Assembly: GCA_900765525.1 (NCBI GenBank)
Contig: CAAFRY010000025.1
Location: 1 to 16,887 of the forward strand
DNA: 16,887 bases
Source: an uncultured Blautia sp.
GTDB taxonomy: Bacteria > Bacillota > Clostridia > Lachnospirales > Lachnospiraceae
Direction of reading: 5' to 3'
In this document: positions 1 through 7,993 of the stretch, piece after piece
Layout of the letters: each line of letters starts with the position of its first letter
How positions within the stretch are numbered: position 1 is the first letter of the stretch
Notes under the pieces: generated by a model
Told to the model about the DNA's origin: nothing
Seen by the model: only the letters and a program-made list of their open reading frames with translations
Databases searched by the model: none
Translations under genes and position numbers: made by a program

Positions 1-1596
1 ATCCAAAAAAACTTCTGCAAAATTGTCACCCAATTCTTTTTTATATTTTTTTCCTATTTGAGCTGCCGTTAAGGAATTATCCTTACTGCAATAAATTGTC
101 TCTAAAAATCCTTTTGGCAGGATTTTCATTACTGCTTCTCTTGTATGCGGGTGCTGCAGAAAGTCTTCGAATTTTCCATTCATTCCATACATCACCGTAT
201 TATTTTTATATGCAGGTAATATGCAAGGCGGCTTCTCTCCTGCCTCTTCCATTCTTTCCCTCAATCTTTCTCCAAGCTGCTTTCGTACCCTTTCATACTC
301 CTTATCCAATATAAGATTATTCAGCTCCCAGGGGTCTTTTTCTAAGTCATATAGGTATTCCTCTCTGTATGTATCTGAATCAGCATCCAGCCAGCCATTT
401 TTGTCATAGGCTCTCACGGAATACTTGTATTTTTCAGTTCGTATGCATCTTCCCACCTGACTTTCACTTATCTGCAGAAAAATTTCCTGCTGCCATTTTT
501 TCTCTGTCTTTCCTATTCTGGCTTCCCAAATTTCCTGTACCGGCCTTCCCTGCATACAGGCAGGAACAGGAATCCCTGCCATTCTTAATATTGTCGGAGG
601 CAGGTCTATAAGACTTACAAGGGCTGTTTCCGTTTCTCCTGTATTAAATCCGCTTTCAGTATTTTTACCTCCCCATATCACAAGAGGGATATGAATACTG
701 GAATCATGGCAGGAACGTTTATATTCCACTGTCCTGGTTTTAAAGTGGGAACCATGGTCACTGGTATAAATTAAAATGCAATCTTCTTTGATTCCCATTT
801 CTTCTATGCAATCCATAATCCGCCCTAAATTTTTATCCAGCCTTTTACAGCAGCCCAAATAATCCGGATATTGTTCCTTCCAGTCACTTCCCCAATCCCC
901 CGGCGCATGGAGCAAATCCTGAGGCGGGGTAAATTGGGCAAACTCCTCTTTAGAACCTTCTGGTCCCTGGAAGCAATTGTGGTCATTTTGATGATGAGGT
1001 TCTATATGAGACAAAAATAAAAAATGAGGTTCCTCTTTTTTCCACGTTTTTATGTAAGACAATGCATAGTCTGTCACTGCGTCTGCCCGGTATCCTGTAA
1101 ATTCTACTTTTTCTCCTTTTTCATCAAACAGATAGCCTCCATATCCATGAGAAGTAGCCTCCAGTACGTCAGAAGCAATCCAAAAATCCCTGTAACCTCC
1201 TCTTCGCTCTTCTGGAACGCCTCTGGTAATATACTGTACCTCAGATTCTATATCCATATGGGAAGCATCTCCTGTAGACGCAAGATGCCATTTACCCACA
1301 TAGCCCGCTTTATAGCCTGCTTCACTCAAATAGTGGGCAAGAGTTTTTTCATGTTTTCCCAATGCTATATTATTTCTGTAACAACCAAGATTTACCGCAT
1401 ACCGGCCAGTCTGCAGACAGGCCCTGGCAGGACCGCATACCGGCTGACAGGTAAAAGCGTTTGCAAATTTCGTACCTTCCCTGGCAAGCCTGTCCAGGTT
1501 AGGCGTTACCTCAGCCGGCTGTCCGTAGCATCCCGCAGTATCCCATCTCTGTTGGTCTGAAAAAAAGAAAATAATATTGGGCTTTTTTCCTCTCAT
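1..1596 (-). CDS. Sulfatase (S1 family, Cys-type), partial at left window edge
   Basis: An open frame runs without a stop from an ATG at 1596 to base 1 (532 codons), so the C-terminus lies outside the window. The N-terminus goes straight into the sulfatase fold (MRGKKPNIIFFFSDQQR; metal-site D14-Q15) and has no signal peptide, so the enzyme should be cytoplasmic. The catalytic signature is C54-G-P-A-R58 followed by a TGRY motif. The Cys must be converted to formylglycine, in anaerobes usually by a radical-SAM maturase; none is encoded here. G-K-W-H (H104) and S-D-H-G (D280-H281) match conserved metal/sulfate-binding positions. The family hydrolyses sulfate esters. The ATG overlaps the upstream sulfatase stop (ATGA) and has a GGAGGAG-like site 6-12 nt upstream, so the two sulfatases are translationally coupled. 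The substrate is not readable; a sulfated sugar is inferred from the transporter genes. Family is certain, substrate is not. Confidence 0.93.
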   Translation of the reverse strand, partial: MRGKKPNIIFFFSDQQRWDTAGCYGQPAEVTPNLDRLAREGTKFANAFTCQPVCGPARACLQTGRYAVNLGCYRNNIALGKHEKTLAHYLSEAGYKAGYVGKWHLASTGDASHMDIESEVQYITRGVPEERRGGYRDFWIASDVLEATSHGYGGYLFDEKGEKVEFTGYRADAVTDYALSYIKTWKKEEPHFLFLSHIEPHHQNDHNCFQGPEGSKEEFAQFTPPQDLLHAPGDWGSDWKEQYPDYLGCCKRLDKNLGRIMDCIEEMGIKEDCILIYTSDHGSHFKTRTVEYKRSCHDSSIHIPLVIWGGKNTESGFNTGETETALVSLIDLPPTILRMAGIPVPACMQGRPVQEIWEARIGKTEKKWQQEIFLQISESQVGRCIRTEKYKYSVRAYDKNGWLDADSDTYREEYLYDLEKDPWELNNLILDKEYERVRKQLGERLRERMEEAGEKPPCILPAYKNNTVMYGMNGKFEDFLQHPHTREAVMKILPKGFLETIYCSKDNSLTAAQIGKKYKKELGDNFAEVFLD

Positions 1597-3074
1597 ACCA
1601 CTCCTCCTGTCAATCCCAATCTTTCGTATTGCTCCTCAGGTGCCTGGGCTTCTTTCATACCTGCCATTAACTTTTTACACATTTTTTGTTCTAATTCTTC
1701 ATTTACCAAAGGCTTATTCTGCTCATAATCTTCCTGCAAATCAAATAACTTGGATTCCATAACATCCTTTAAATCTCCCCACCAGTCTTTTTCCCCTTTC
1801 GCAGGAATTTTATACACAGGATAATCCGTATAGGACAGGAATCTTCCCATCTCTATTTTCCCGGCATAATCCTCACCAAAATACCTTCCCAATGTAGAGG
1901 GAATTCCACAATACTGATGGCAGGGCTTATTATCTTTATTCTTTGGCGCCCTGAAATAAGTAAAACGTCCGTCGTATACATTAACCGCTCTCCCAAACCA
2001 TCCATAAATAACCTGCTCTCTGGAAGGTGCCCGGTTCCTTATATAAGAAAACAAACTTCTTCCTCTTACTCTGTGGGGCACAGAAATCCGATGATGTTCT
2101 AATATTGTTGGCATCAAATCCACATTTTGGGTAAGCTGCGTTCTATGCTGCCCTTTATATTTCCCGTCTGGCATTTTTACTAACAAGGGCAGATGACTTA
2201 ACTCATTGTAAGCATGCATAAAATTCTTCGCAATATAGCCATGTTCTCCCAGCATAAGGCCGTGGTCTGTAGTCAGCAAAATCAGCGTATCCTCATATAG
2301 ATTATTTTCTTTTAATGCTTCTATAAATTTCCCCAGCCATTTATCCGCCATCGTAAGAGCAGCCAGATAAGAATTTTTCAGATGCTCCACCGCCTCCTGA
2401 GGCTCTGTTAAAGGAGCATAGCCGGGCCAGTTAAATTCCGGCCCCTGATAAGTATCTCCATATAAATCCAGATACTCCCTGGGAGCTTCGAAAGGCTCAT
2501 GAGGGTCAAAGGCTTCAACCATAAGGAAAAAATCCTGACACCCTTTATTGTCCGCCGCCCATTGGCAGGCAGAACGAAAGGTCCTGGGTGTAGGATAATC
2601 TTCCTCTGCAATGGAATAAGCAGTATAGTTTAACAGATGTTGGGCAGACTTTCTGCCATATGAAGTCTGGTCTATCGCTGGTCTATTTACTTTTGAAATC
2701 CAGGGGTCCTGCTCCTGTCCTCTCTGGAAATCCCAGGTATCAAAAAGCTGACAATAGTTTTCTCCGCCTGTCTCAAAATAGTGGGCATGGTCTGTAATAA
2801 TATGGGTAAAAACTCCATTTTTTCTCAGTTCCTCTGGCAATGTAATGTCAAAAGGCTCTATACCTCCCCAATTCCGCTCCAAAAAATTCATTCTGCCTGT
2901 CATAATATCTCTCCTGGCAGGCATACAGGGAGCAGACCCTATAAAATGATTGTCAAATCTTACGCAATCCTCAGAAAACCTGTCTATATTAGGGGTGATT
3001 CCCTTAGCATGAGAATGATAAGCTTTTAGAAATCTCCTGTTGAGAGAATCCATCAATATCAAAATAGTTCTCAT
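1593..3074 (-). CDS. Sulfatase (S1 family, Cys-type), cytoplasmic
   Basis: With the chosen start the protein is 493 aa and begins MRTILILMDSLNRR, with D9 as the first metal ligand. The active-site motif is C50-M-P-A-R54, followed by R-x-I-M-TGR. T-T-D270-H271-G and LGEHG carry the second metal-binding set. No signal peptide or membrane segment is visible, so it should act in the cytoplasm on an imported sulfated compound. The frame stays open to an upstream ATG at 3107, which overlaps the MalG-type permease stop (TGATG). However, GGGAGA at 3086-3081 sits 6 nt before ATG 3074, and the family fold begins exactly there, so 3074 is preferred. The stop overlaps the next sulfatase's ATG by 4 nt. 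It differs clearly from the neighbouring sulfatase in sequence, so it probably removes a different sulfate or acts on a different sugar. It could instead be a phosphonate or phosphodiester hydrolase of the same superfamily, but the intact C-x-P-x-R favours sulfatase. Confidence 0.92.
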   Translation of the reverse strand: MRTILILMDSLNRRFLKAYHSHAKGITPNIDRFSEDCVRFDNHFIGSAPCMPARRDIMTGRMNFLERNWGGIEPFDITLPEELRKNGVFTHIITDHAHYFETGGENYCQLFDTWDFQRGQEQDPWISKVNRPAIDQTSYGRKSAQHLLNYTAYSIAEEDYPTPRTFRSACQWAADNKGCQDFFLMVEAFDPHEPFEAPREYLDLYGDTYQGPEFNWPGYAPLTEPQEAVEHLKNSYLAALTMADKWLGKFIEALKENNLYEDTLILLTTDHGLMLGEHGYIAKNFMHAYNELSHLPLLVKMPDGKYKGQHRTQLTQNVDLMPTILEHHRISVPHRVRGRSLFSYIRNRAPSREQVIYGWFGRAVNVYDGRFTYFRAPKNKDNKPCHQYCGIPSTLGRYFGEDYAGKIEMGRFLSYTDYPVYKIPAKGEKDWWGDLKDVMESKLFDLQEDYEQNKPLVNEELEQKMCKKLMAGMKEAQAPEEQYERLGLTGGVV

Positions 3075-3106
3075 AAGCTGTCTCCCATTTCTCTCTTTTC
3101 CAATCA

Positions 3107-3940
3107 TCAGCCTTTAAGACCAGAAAATGCAATTCCCTCCACTAAATACCTCTGTCCCACAATAAATATCAGCAGCATAGGAATCAAAGCGCATACGGTT
3201 CCCGCCATAATCAGTCCATACTCTGAGCCATATTGGGTGCGGAAGGCTGCCAGCCCTAATTGTATTGTCCTTAAATTGTCTGAAGTAAGGTAAATCATAG
3301 GCGCCATATAATCATTCCACATAAAATTAAACGTAAACACGGTCAAAGTAGCGATTCCCGGCTTTGACATCGGAAGAATAATTTTAGAGTAAATTTTCAG
3401 CTCTCCACAGCCGTCCATCCGGGCTGCCTCAGAAAGTTCCCCGGGAATTCCAAGCATAAACTGACGGAGAAGAAATACACCGAATGCGCTAAACAAATTA
3501 ATCAATATCAATGACCAGTGGGAATCATTAAGCCCCAGATTTTTCACCACCAAAAACTGAGGAATCATAATAGCATGCCAAGGTACCATCATAGTGGCCA
3601 GATAACATAAAAAAATCTTATCTCTTCCCGGGTAATGCATTTTACTAAATGAATAAGCTGCCAGAGAGCATGTAAAAAGCTGTCCCAATGTAACAATCAC
3701 TGCTAATTTTAAGGTATTTAAATAATAGGTGATAAACGGAATCCTTTCACAGACCTCCTGATAATTGGACCATCGGAACACTTGTGGAATCCAACTTACC
3801 GGATAGGCAAAAATTTCATTATTATTCTTAAAAGATGCAGAGAGACTCCACACAAAAGGTATAATCATGGTGATTCCCAAGGCCAACAGCACTACAAAGA
3901 GAACGCCATGAGAAATTCTTATTTTCGTATTCTTACTCAT
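3107..3940 (-). CDS. Carbohydrate ABC transporter permease, MalG type (CUT1)
   Basis: A 277-aa inner-membrane permease with about six transmembrane segments and the cytoplasmic EAA loop that docks the ATPase (EAARMDGCGELKIYSKIILP, in the last third). The N-terminus (MSKNTKIRISHG, then a hydrophobic helix ending in PFVWSLSASFK) is typical of MalG/UgpE-like subunits. The frame can be extended to a GTG at 3949, but AGGAG at 3953-3949 lies inside that extension, at correct spacing (8 nt) for ATG 3940, so 3940 is chosen. The gene follows the MalF-type permease by 12 nt and its stop overlaps a possible start of the sulfatase downstream. It should form the translocation pore together with the MalF partner. 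The substrate cannot be told from sequence; a sulfated mono- or oligosaccharide is inferred from the adjoining sulfatases. Confidence 0.95.
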   Translation of the reverse strand: MSKNTKIRISHGVLFVVLLALGITMIIPFVWSLSASFKNNNEIFAYPVSWIPQVFRWSNYQEVCERIPFITYYLNTLKLAVIVTLGQLFTCSLAAYSFSKMHYPGRDKIFLCYLATMMVPWHAIMIPQFLVVKNLGLNDSHWSLILINLFSAFGVFLLRQFMLGIPGELSEAARMDGCGELKIYSKIILPMSKPGIATLTVFTFNFMWNDYMAPMIYLTSDNLRTIQLGLAAFRTQYGSEYGLIMAGTVCALIPMLLIFIVGQRYLVEGIAFSGLKG

Positions 3941-3952
3941 ATCCCACACTCC

Positions 3953-4834
3953 TTAGTAATTGACCCATTTTTTCTGCCCTCTGAATTGAATCAAAGTAAC
4001 AATAAGTACGATTAAAAACAGAAAGTACGCCATTGCAGAAGCATATCCAAACTGTAACTTCTGAAAGCCTTCCTGATAAATCCTAAACACCAACACATTG
4101 GTAGAACGTCCTGGTCCGCCCTGTGTCATAATATTTACCAGGTCAAACACCTGGAAGGACTGAATAATACATAATACCATTACCATAAACATAGTAGGGG
4201 AGAGCATAGGTAGGGTAATCTTAAAAAATTTTTTAACCGCCCCGGCCCCGTCGATAGATGCAGCCTCATAAAGCTGTTTCGGTATAGACTGAAGGCCCGC
4301 CAACAGAATTACCATATAATATCCTGCCTTTTTCCATATGTCCACCAGCATAATGGACCAAAGGGCCGAATCAGAAGCTGAAATCCACTGCGGCGGATTC
4401 TCTATTCCCAAAGACCTTAAAAAATTATTGATTGGTCCCATAGTGGGATTAAAAAGCATAGCCCATACAATCCCCACAGCTACCATAGAACTGATATTGG
4501 GCAAGAAAAACATGGTTTTAAAAAGTCCGCTGCACCGTATGCCTGTATTGACTGCCACCGCCAGAAGGAGCGCAAACACAACAATCCCCGGCACTGTGAC
4601 TGCGGTATACAAAAGGTTATTTCCTAAAGACACCAGAAAATATTCGTCCCGAAACATATCTATATAATTTTTAAGTCCAATAAAGTTAAACTGGCTAAAT
4701 CCGTTATAGTCAGTAAAGGAAATTATCAGTCCCATAATAATGGGTATGGCCATAAATATAAAAAATCCAATAAAGTTTGGCAAAAGGAATAAATAGCCTT
4801 TTAAATAGTTTTTCATCGTATTCTTTTTTATCAT
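3953..4834 (-). CDS. Carbohydrate ABC transporter permease, MalF type (CUT1)
   Basis: A 293-aa integral membrane protein with about six transmembrane segments. It begins MIKKNTMKNYLKGYLFLLPNFIGFFIF, the usual start of UgpA/MalF-like CUT1 permeases. The EAA loop reads YEAASIDGAGAVKKFFKITL, followed by P-x-L-SP. ATG 4834 is preceded by AAGGTGAGG at suitable spacing; an in-frame ATG at 4816 is a weaker alternative. It lies downstream of the binding protein across a 165-nt gap with two hairpins, and 12 nt upstream of the MalG-type partner. No ATPase gene is present in the operon. That is common for Firmicute CUT1 systems, which share an MsmX/UgpC-type ATPase encoded elsewhere. Confidence 0.95.
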   Translation of the reverse strand: MIKKNTMKNYLKGYLFLLPNFIGFFIFMAIPIIMGLIISFTDYNGFSQFNFIGLKNYIDMFRDEYFLVSLGNNLLYTAVTVPGIVVFALLLAVAVNTGIRCSGLFKTMFFLPNISSMVAVGIVWAMLFNPTMGPINNFLRSLGIENPPQWISASDSALWSIMLVDIWKKAGYYMVILLAGLQSIPKQLYEAASIDGAGAVKKFFKITLPMLSPTMFMVMVLCIIQSFQVFDLVNIMTQGGPGRSTNVLVFRIYQEGFQKLQFGYASAMAYFLFLIVLIVTLIQFRGQKKWVNY

Positions 4835-4863
4835 ATATCCTCACCTTATGCTGAATCCTTTCC

Positions 4864-4900
4864 GGATAAGGGTACCCTAGACCAGTGGGTACACTTATCC
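4864..4900 (-). other. Hairpin in leader of the permease genes
   Basis: Bases 4864-4877 (GGATAAGGGTACCC) and 4887-4900 (GGGTACACTTATCC) pair over 14 positions with one mismatch around a 9-nt loop. It lies 30 nt upstream of the MalF-type start codon and downstream of the stronger hairpin at 4934-4975. No U-tract follows it on the minus strand, so it is more likely an mRNA 5'-end stabiliser or protein-binding site than a terminator. The function is inferred; the pairing is seen directly. Confidence 0.55.
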
Positions 4901-4920
4901 AAAGAAGGTACCCTCTCTTT

Positions 4921-4975
4921 TTTAAAGAAGAAAGAGCTGTCGCATATCCTTAATTTCTGTTCCCTGCGACAGCTC
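4921..4975 (-). terminator. Probable leaky intrinsic terminator between binding protein and permeases
   Basis: GAGCTGTCGCA (4934-4944) and TGCGACAGCTC (4965-4975) form a perfect 11-bp stem around a 20-nt loop. Read on the minus strand, the stem is followed by the pyrimidine-rich run TTTCTTCTTT. It begins 25 nt after the stop codon of the solute-binding protein gene. Partial termination here would leave the binding protein in excess over the membrane subunits, a common arrangement in ABC importer operons. Confidence 0.65.
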
Positions 4976-4999
4976 CCCCTGGCTTTATGAAAAGGTGTC

Positions 5000-6268
5000 C
5001 TACTTACTCATAATGTCTTCCCGCTGCTTTTCAAAATTAGCCATTGTCTCATCGATTCCCTTTTCACCATATAGATACAATTCTGCATTCTCCGTAAACG
5101 CAGTGATTAAATCGCTGTATTTGTCGTAGGCTGGAGCCTCCGGCATTTTCTTAGCGCTAAATACTACCTTCGTTGCATTCTCATTTCCCACAGCCTCATT
5201 AAATGCCTCTTCACCGGATTCGCTGGAATAAGCAGGAAGAATTCCGAACTCAGGCATTACACCTGCTCCGCCATCGCCGCAAAGATATTGCAGAAAATCA
5301 TAGGCCTCTTCCTGATGTTTAGAATCTTTAGGAATTCCTGCAAACTGAATAGCTCCCCAGGTAGTACCCGGCTCTGTGCCTTCCGGCACCGGAAGCGGCG
5401 CAACATCCCAGTTCACGTCTGTTTTTCCGTCTTTAATATCGGTCAGCAGCATATTAAACAGCCATTCTCCCTGAGGAAGCATAGCAACTCGCCCATTCTC
5501 AAAATCTGTCAGATACTGGCTGTCATTAGCTTTTACTTCTGCCAACGGTACATGGGACTGGTCTTCTACAATAAATTTATGCAGATACTCTATTCCCGTC
5601 TGCACGTTTGTCAAGTCATCGTCATTGAGATAAGTTCCCGCCTGTGTTCCAATAGCCTGATAAATATTCCAGTCTACCCAACATCCGCCGTATTGAGTGC
5701 CATCGCCGGAAGTAAGCTGTTTTGCCATTTCTCCATATTCTTCCCAGGTAAGCTGTTCCGGCATAGTAAGCCCTGCCTCCTCCAGTAAATCCTTGTTATA
5801 GAATAATATCCAACAGGAGGTCCGCATAGGAAGAGCAGATACTTTCCCGTCAGGATAACAGGAATCCCAGATGGAACCATACTTACTTACATCTAAATCA
5901 CTGTCCTTAACCATATCTGTAATGTCAGAAAGGGCACCCGCCGTCTGAAACTGGGTTACCAAATTTAAGGAGCGAAGATTCACAATATCAGCATCACTTC
6001 CTCCGGAAAGCATAACCTTTAACTTGTCATCGTAAGTTTCATTGGGAAGACTAATCAGCTCTACGTTCACTTTATCCTGGCTGTTATTATAGTTATCTAC
6101 AATTTCCCTGGTGTAATTTTCACCGTCGCTCCAGATATAATATTTCAGGTTCACTTTACCGTCAGATGTCTCCTGACCGCCTTTTTCACTTTCTCCACCG
6201 CATCCTGCTAATGCAGATATACCTAACACTGCGCTTAAACACATTACTCCTGCTTTTCTCCATTTCAT
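5000..6268 (-). CDS. Extracellular solute-binding lipoprotein of sugar ABC transporter (family 1)
   Basis: A 422-aa binding protein that captures the sugar outside the membrane and hands it to the two permeases. The signal peptide is MKWRKAGVMCLSAVLGISALAG with the lipobox L-A-G-C23, followed by a Gly/Ser/Glu-rich linker. So it is lipid-anchored after cleavage by signal peptidase II. The mature part has features of family 1 sugar-binding proteins (LKYYIWSDG near the start, MLSGGSDADIVNL, NKDLLEEAGL, AMLPQGEWLF, WGAIQFAGIPKDSKHQEEAYDFLQYL). The frame is open to an ATG at 6334, but that would put 22 charged residues before the signal peptide. AAGGAGG at 6284-6278, 9 nt from ATG 6268, supports the shorter form. 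It is the first gene of the minus-strand operon and is divergent from the histidine kinase. The specific ligand is unknown. Confidence 0.95.
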   Translation of the reverse strand: MKWRKAGVMCLSAVLGISALAGCGGESEKGGQETSDGKVNLKYYIWSDGENYTREIVDNYNNSQDKVNVELISLPNETYDDKLKVMLSGGSDADIVNLRSLNLVTQFQTAGALSDITDMVKDSDLDVSKYGSIWDSCYPDGKVSALPMRTSCWILFYNKDLLEEAGLTMPEQLTWEEYGEMAKQLTSGDGTQYGGCWVDWNIYQAIGTQAGTYLNDDDLTNVQTGIEYLHKFIVEDQSHVPLAEVKANDSQYLTDFENGRVAMLPQGEWLFNMLLTDIKDGKTDVNWDVAPLPVPEGTEPGTTWGAIQFAGIPKDSKHQEEAYDFLQYLCGDGGAGVMPEFGILPAYSSESGEEAFNEAVGNENATKVVFSAKKMPEAPAYDKYSDLITAFTENAELYLYGEKGIDETMANFEKQREDIMSK

Positions 6269-6305
6269 ACCTGTCATCCTCCTTAATTGATTCAGTCTCC
6301 GCTTT

Positions 6306-6334
6306 ATTATCTGCCTTGACCTGTCTGATTTCAT
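6306..6334 (-). promoter_or_regulatory. Candidate sigma-A promoter of the transporter/sulfatase operon
   Basis: On the minus strand, ATGAAA (6334-6329, 4/6 match to TTGACA) and GATAAT (6311-6306, 5/6 match to TATAAT) are separated by 17 bp. Transcription would start about 30 nt before the AAGGAGG site of the binding protein. The weak -35 fits a promoter needing an activator, such as the divergently encoded response regulator. Confidence 0.45.
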
Positions 6335-6413
6335 TTGCTATATTGACAATATCACAGAACTCCTAAAACGAGCAGGTTGAAATTTTATCCACCTTTTTCT
6401 CACTGCATGTTTA

Positions 6414-6422
6414 TGCTAAAAT
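6414..6422 (+). promoter_or_regulatory. Candidate extended -10 promoter of the two-component genes
   Basis: TGCTAAAAT (TG at 6414-6415, -10 TAAAAT at 6417-6422) lies just upstream of the kinase ribosome binding site. No good -35 hexamer is seen at 17-18 bp, so it would depend on the TGn extension. The leader would be very short, roughly 17 nt before the ATG. Confidence 0.4.
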
Positions 6423-6445
6423 TCATACATAGAAGGGGGGATTTT

Positions 6446-7993
6446 ATGTTTTATTTTCTTATCCTGATTTTGGTTCTTATTTTATTTCTTATTATTGTTT
6501 ATCTGAAAGGCAATAGAAATCATGGTACTTTGGTTCTGTTGCTTTTGTCCTATTTTGCGGCTTTAATCACCATGATTATCTATATTTCTAAAGATACCTA
6601 TTATTATAATCTTACGAAAACATATTTTTATCTTCCTAATTTTATATGGAGAAGTCTGTTCTTTTTTAATATCAGCAAAACAAATCTGGTTCGTCTGATG
6701 AACCTTTCCAGCTTGGGTATTGTGATAATCAGTATTTACTTTACTTTCTCCTTTTATAAACCCAGGCACAGAATCATAGAAAGCTCCGCAAAAGCCTTTG
6801 TATGGATTTACGGCGCCGGGCTTCTCCTTTTATATGACCCGGCATTAAACATAAAAACCTATTACTTTTTATACCCTGATTATATGACAGCTGCCCAATA
6901 CCGGAGTCTGGAATTATTGATAGAAAGTATCACACGCATCTGCAACAGCCTTATGGTACTGTCCTGTATGGTATGCTTATTGATTGCACTTGCAACAGCT
7001 CCCAAGCTCAAGCTGTTTCGTTTTAATTATTTATTTTTATGTATCAGTTACGGGATTTTTTCTATGGTATATGTATTCTTTATCTCCTCTGTGCCTGCTT
7101 TCTGCCTGAAAATCTCTAAAATTTCAGGTACTTATACCTACCGTTCTATACATTTAAGCAGCAACTCCCTTTTTTATGAATTTCTGCCTTTCTTTCTTAT
7201 TGGAGCTGCAGCATTCGTAACTTATTGCACTTATAGACTAACAAGGCTGACAAATCAAATGTCTTTGAATGAATTCAGTATTTCAAAAGAAATCAGTTCT
7301 TCTGAAACAACATCTAAGATATTCTGCCATTATATAAAAAATGAGATTCTGGCTCTAGAATCAGAACTAGAGCTTTTACCAGACCTGGAAGGCAATGAAA
7401 TTCTGGAGGATATAAAGAAAAGATGCCAAATCCTCTATAACCGTATAGATGAGATTCACCGCAGCACCAAAACCAGCGCTTTAAATCTGAAACTTTATTC
7501 TCTGCAAAACCTTTTAGACGAAACACTAGAGGGATTTTCTGTAGAGCTTTCAGACATAAAAGTATTCCGGGATTTTCCGAAACAAGCTTCTATTGCCTTT
7601 GTTGACCCTGTGTATATGGGGCAGGCTCTTCATAATATTATCCGGAATTCCATAGATGCCATGGAAGGCATGCCTGCAGATAAAAAAACTCTTTCTTGTA
7701 GTGTAAAAACAAACAATAATTGGGTATGGATTGAAATAGAAGATACGGGAAAGGGAATTTCCAAGGAAAACCTAGCTCAGATTTTTCTTCCTTTTTATTC
7801 CTCTCATCCCTATTCCAAGCATTGGGGGATTGGCCTGACTCTGACCTATAAAATTATACATGCCCATGAAGGGAAAATTGATGTAACCAGCACTCCGGGG
7901 GCAGGAACTTCAGTTCGCATTATACTACCCCTGGCCCAAAAGCCAAAAAACACTTATTCTGAAAAACTCACAAAAAAGGAACTTATGATATGA
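6446..7993 (+). CDS. Membrane sensor histidine kinase of a two-component system
   Basis: A 515-aa sensor kinase. The first ~270 residues are strongly hydrophobic, with about seven or eight predicted membrane helices and only short loops, so there is no large extracytoplasmic sensor domain. A cytoplasmic kinase core follows. The likely phospho-acceptor is H295 in F-C-H-Y-I-K-N-E, an H-x-x-K-N type box. The ATPase domain has an N box (HNIIRNSIDAM, N397/N401), a G1 box (D433-T-G-K-G), an F box (FLPFYSS) and a G2 box (HWGIGLTL). ATG 6446 is preceded by AAGGGGGG at 5-nt spacing and starts directly at the first membrane helix; an upstream in-frame ATG at 6377 lacks such a site. Its stop overlaps the regulator start by 4 nt (ATGA). 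It probably detects a ligand or state linked to the divergent sugar import operon, but the signal is not readable from sequence. Confidence 0.93.
   Translation: MFYFLILILVLILFLIIVYLKGNRNHGTLVLLLLSYFAALITMIIYISKDTYYYNLTKTYFYLPNFIWRSLFFFNISKTNLVRLMNLSSLGIVIISIYFTFSFYKPRHRIIESSAKAFVWIYGAGLLLLYDPALNIKTYYFLYPDYMTAAQYRSLELLIESITRICNSLMVLSCMVCLLIALATAPKLKLFRFNYLFLCISYGIFSMVYVFFISSVPAFCLKISKISGTYTYRSIHLSSNSLFYEFLPFFLIGAAAFVTYCTYRLTRLTNQMSLNEFSISKEISSSETTSKIFCHYIKNEILALESELELLPDLEGNEILEDIKKRCQILYNRIDEIHRSTKTSALNLKLYSLQNLLDETLEGFSVELSDIKVFRDFPKQASIAFVDPVYMGQALHNIIRNSIDAMEGMPADKKTLSCSVKTNNNWVWIEIEDTGKGISKENLAQIFLPFYSSHPYSKHWGIGLTLTYKIIHAHEGKIDVTSTPGAGTSVRIILPLAQKPKNTYSEKLTKKELMI

Noticed and set aside
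1024..1560. Plus-strand 178-codon frame opposite the left sulfatase
   Set aside because: Low-complexity Phe/Ser-rich composition and no ribosome binding site. The minus strand there has a complete sulfatase active site.
6269..6445. Catabolite-repression (cre) site in the divergent promoter region
   Set aside because: No match to the TGWAANCGNTNWCA consensus was found by eye on either strand.
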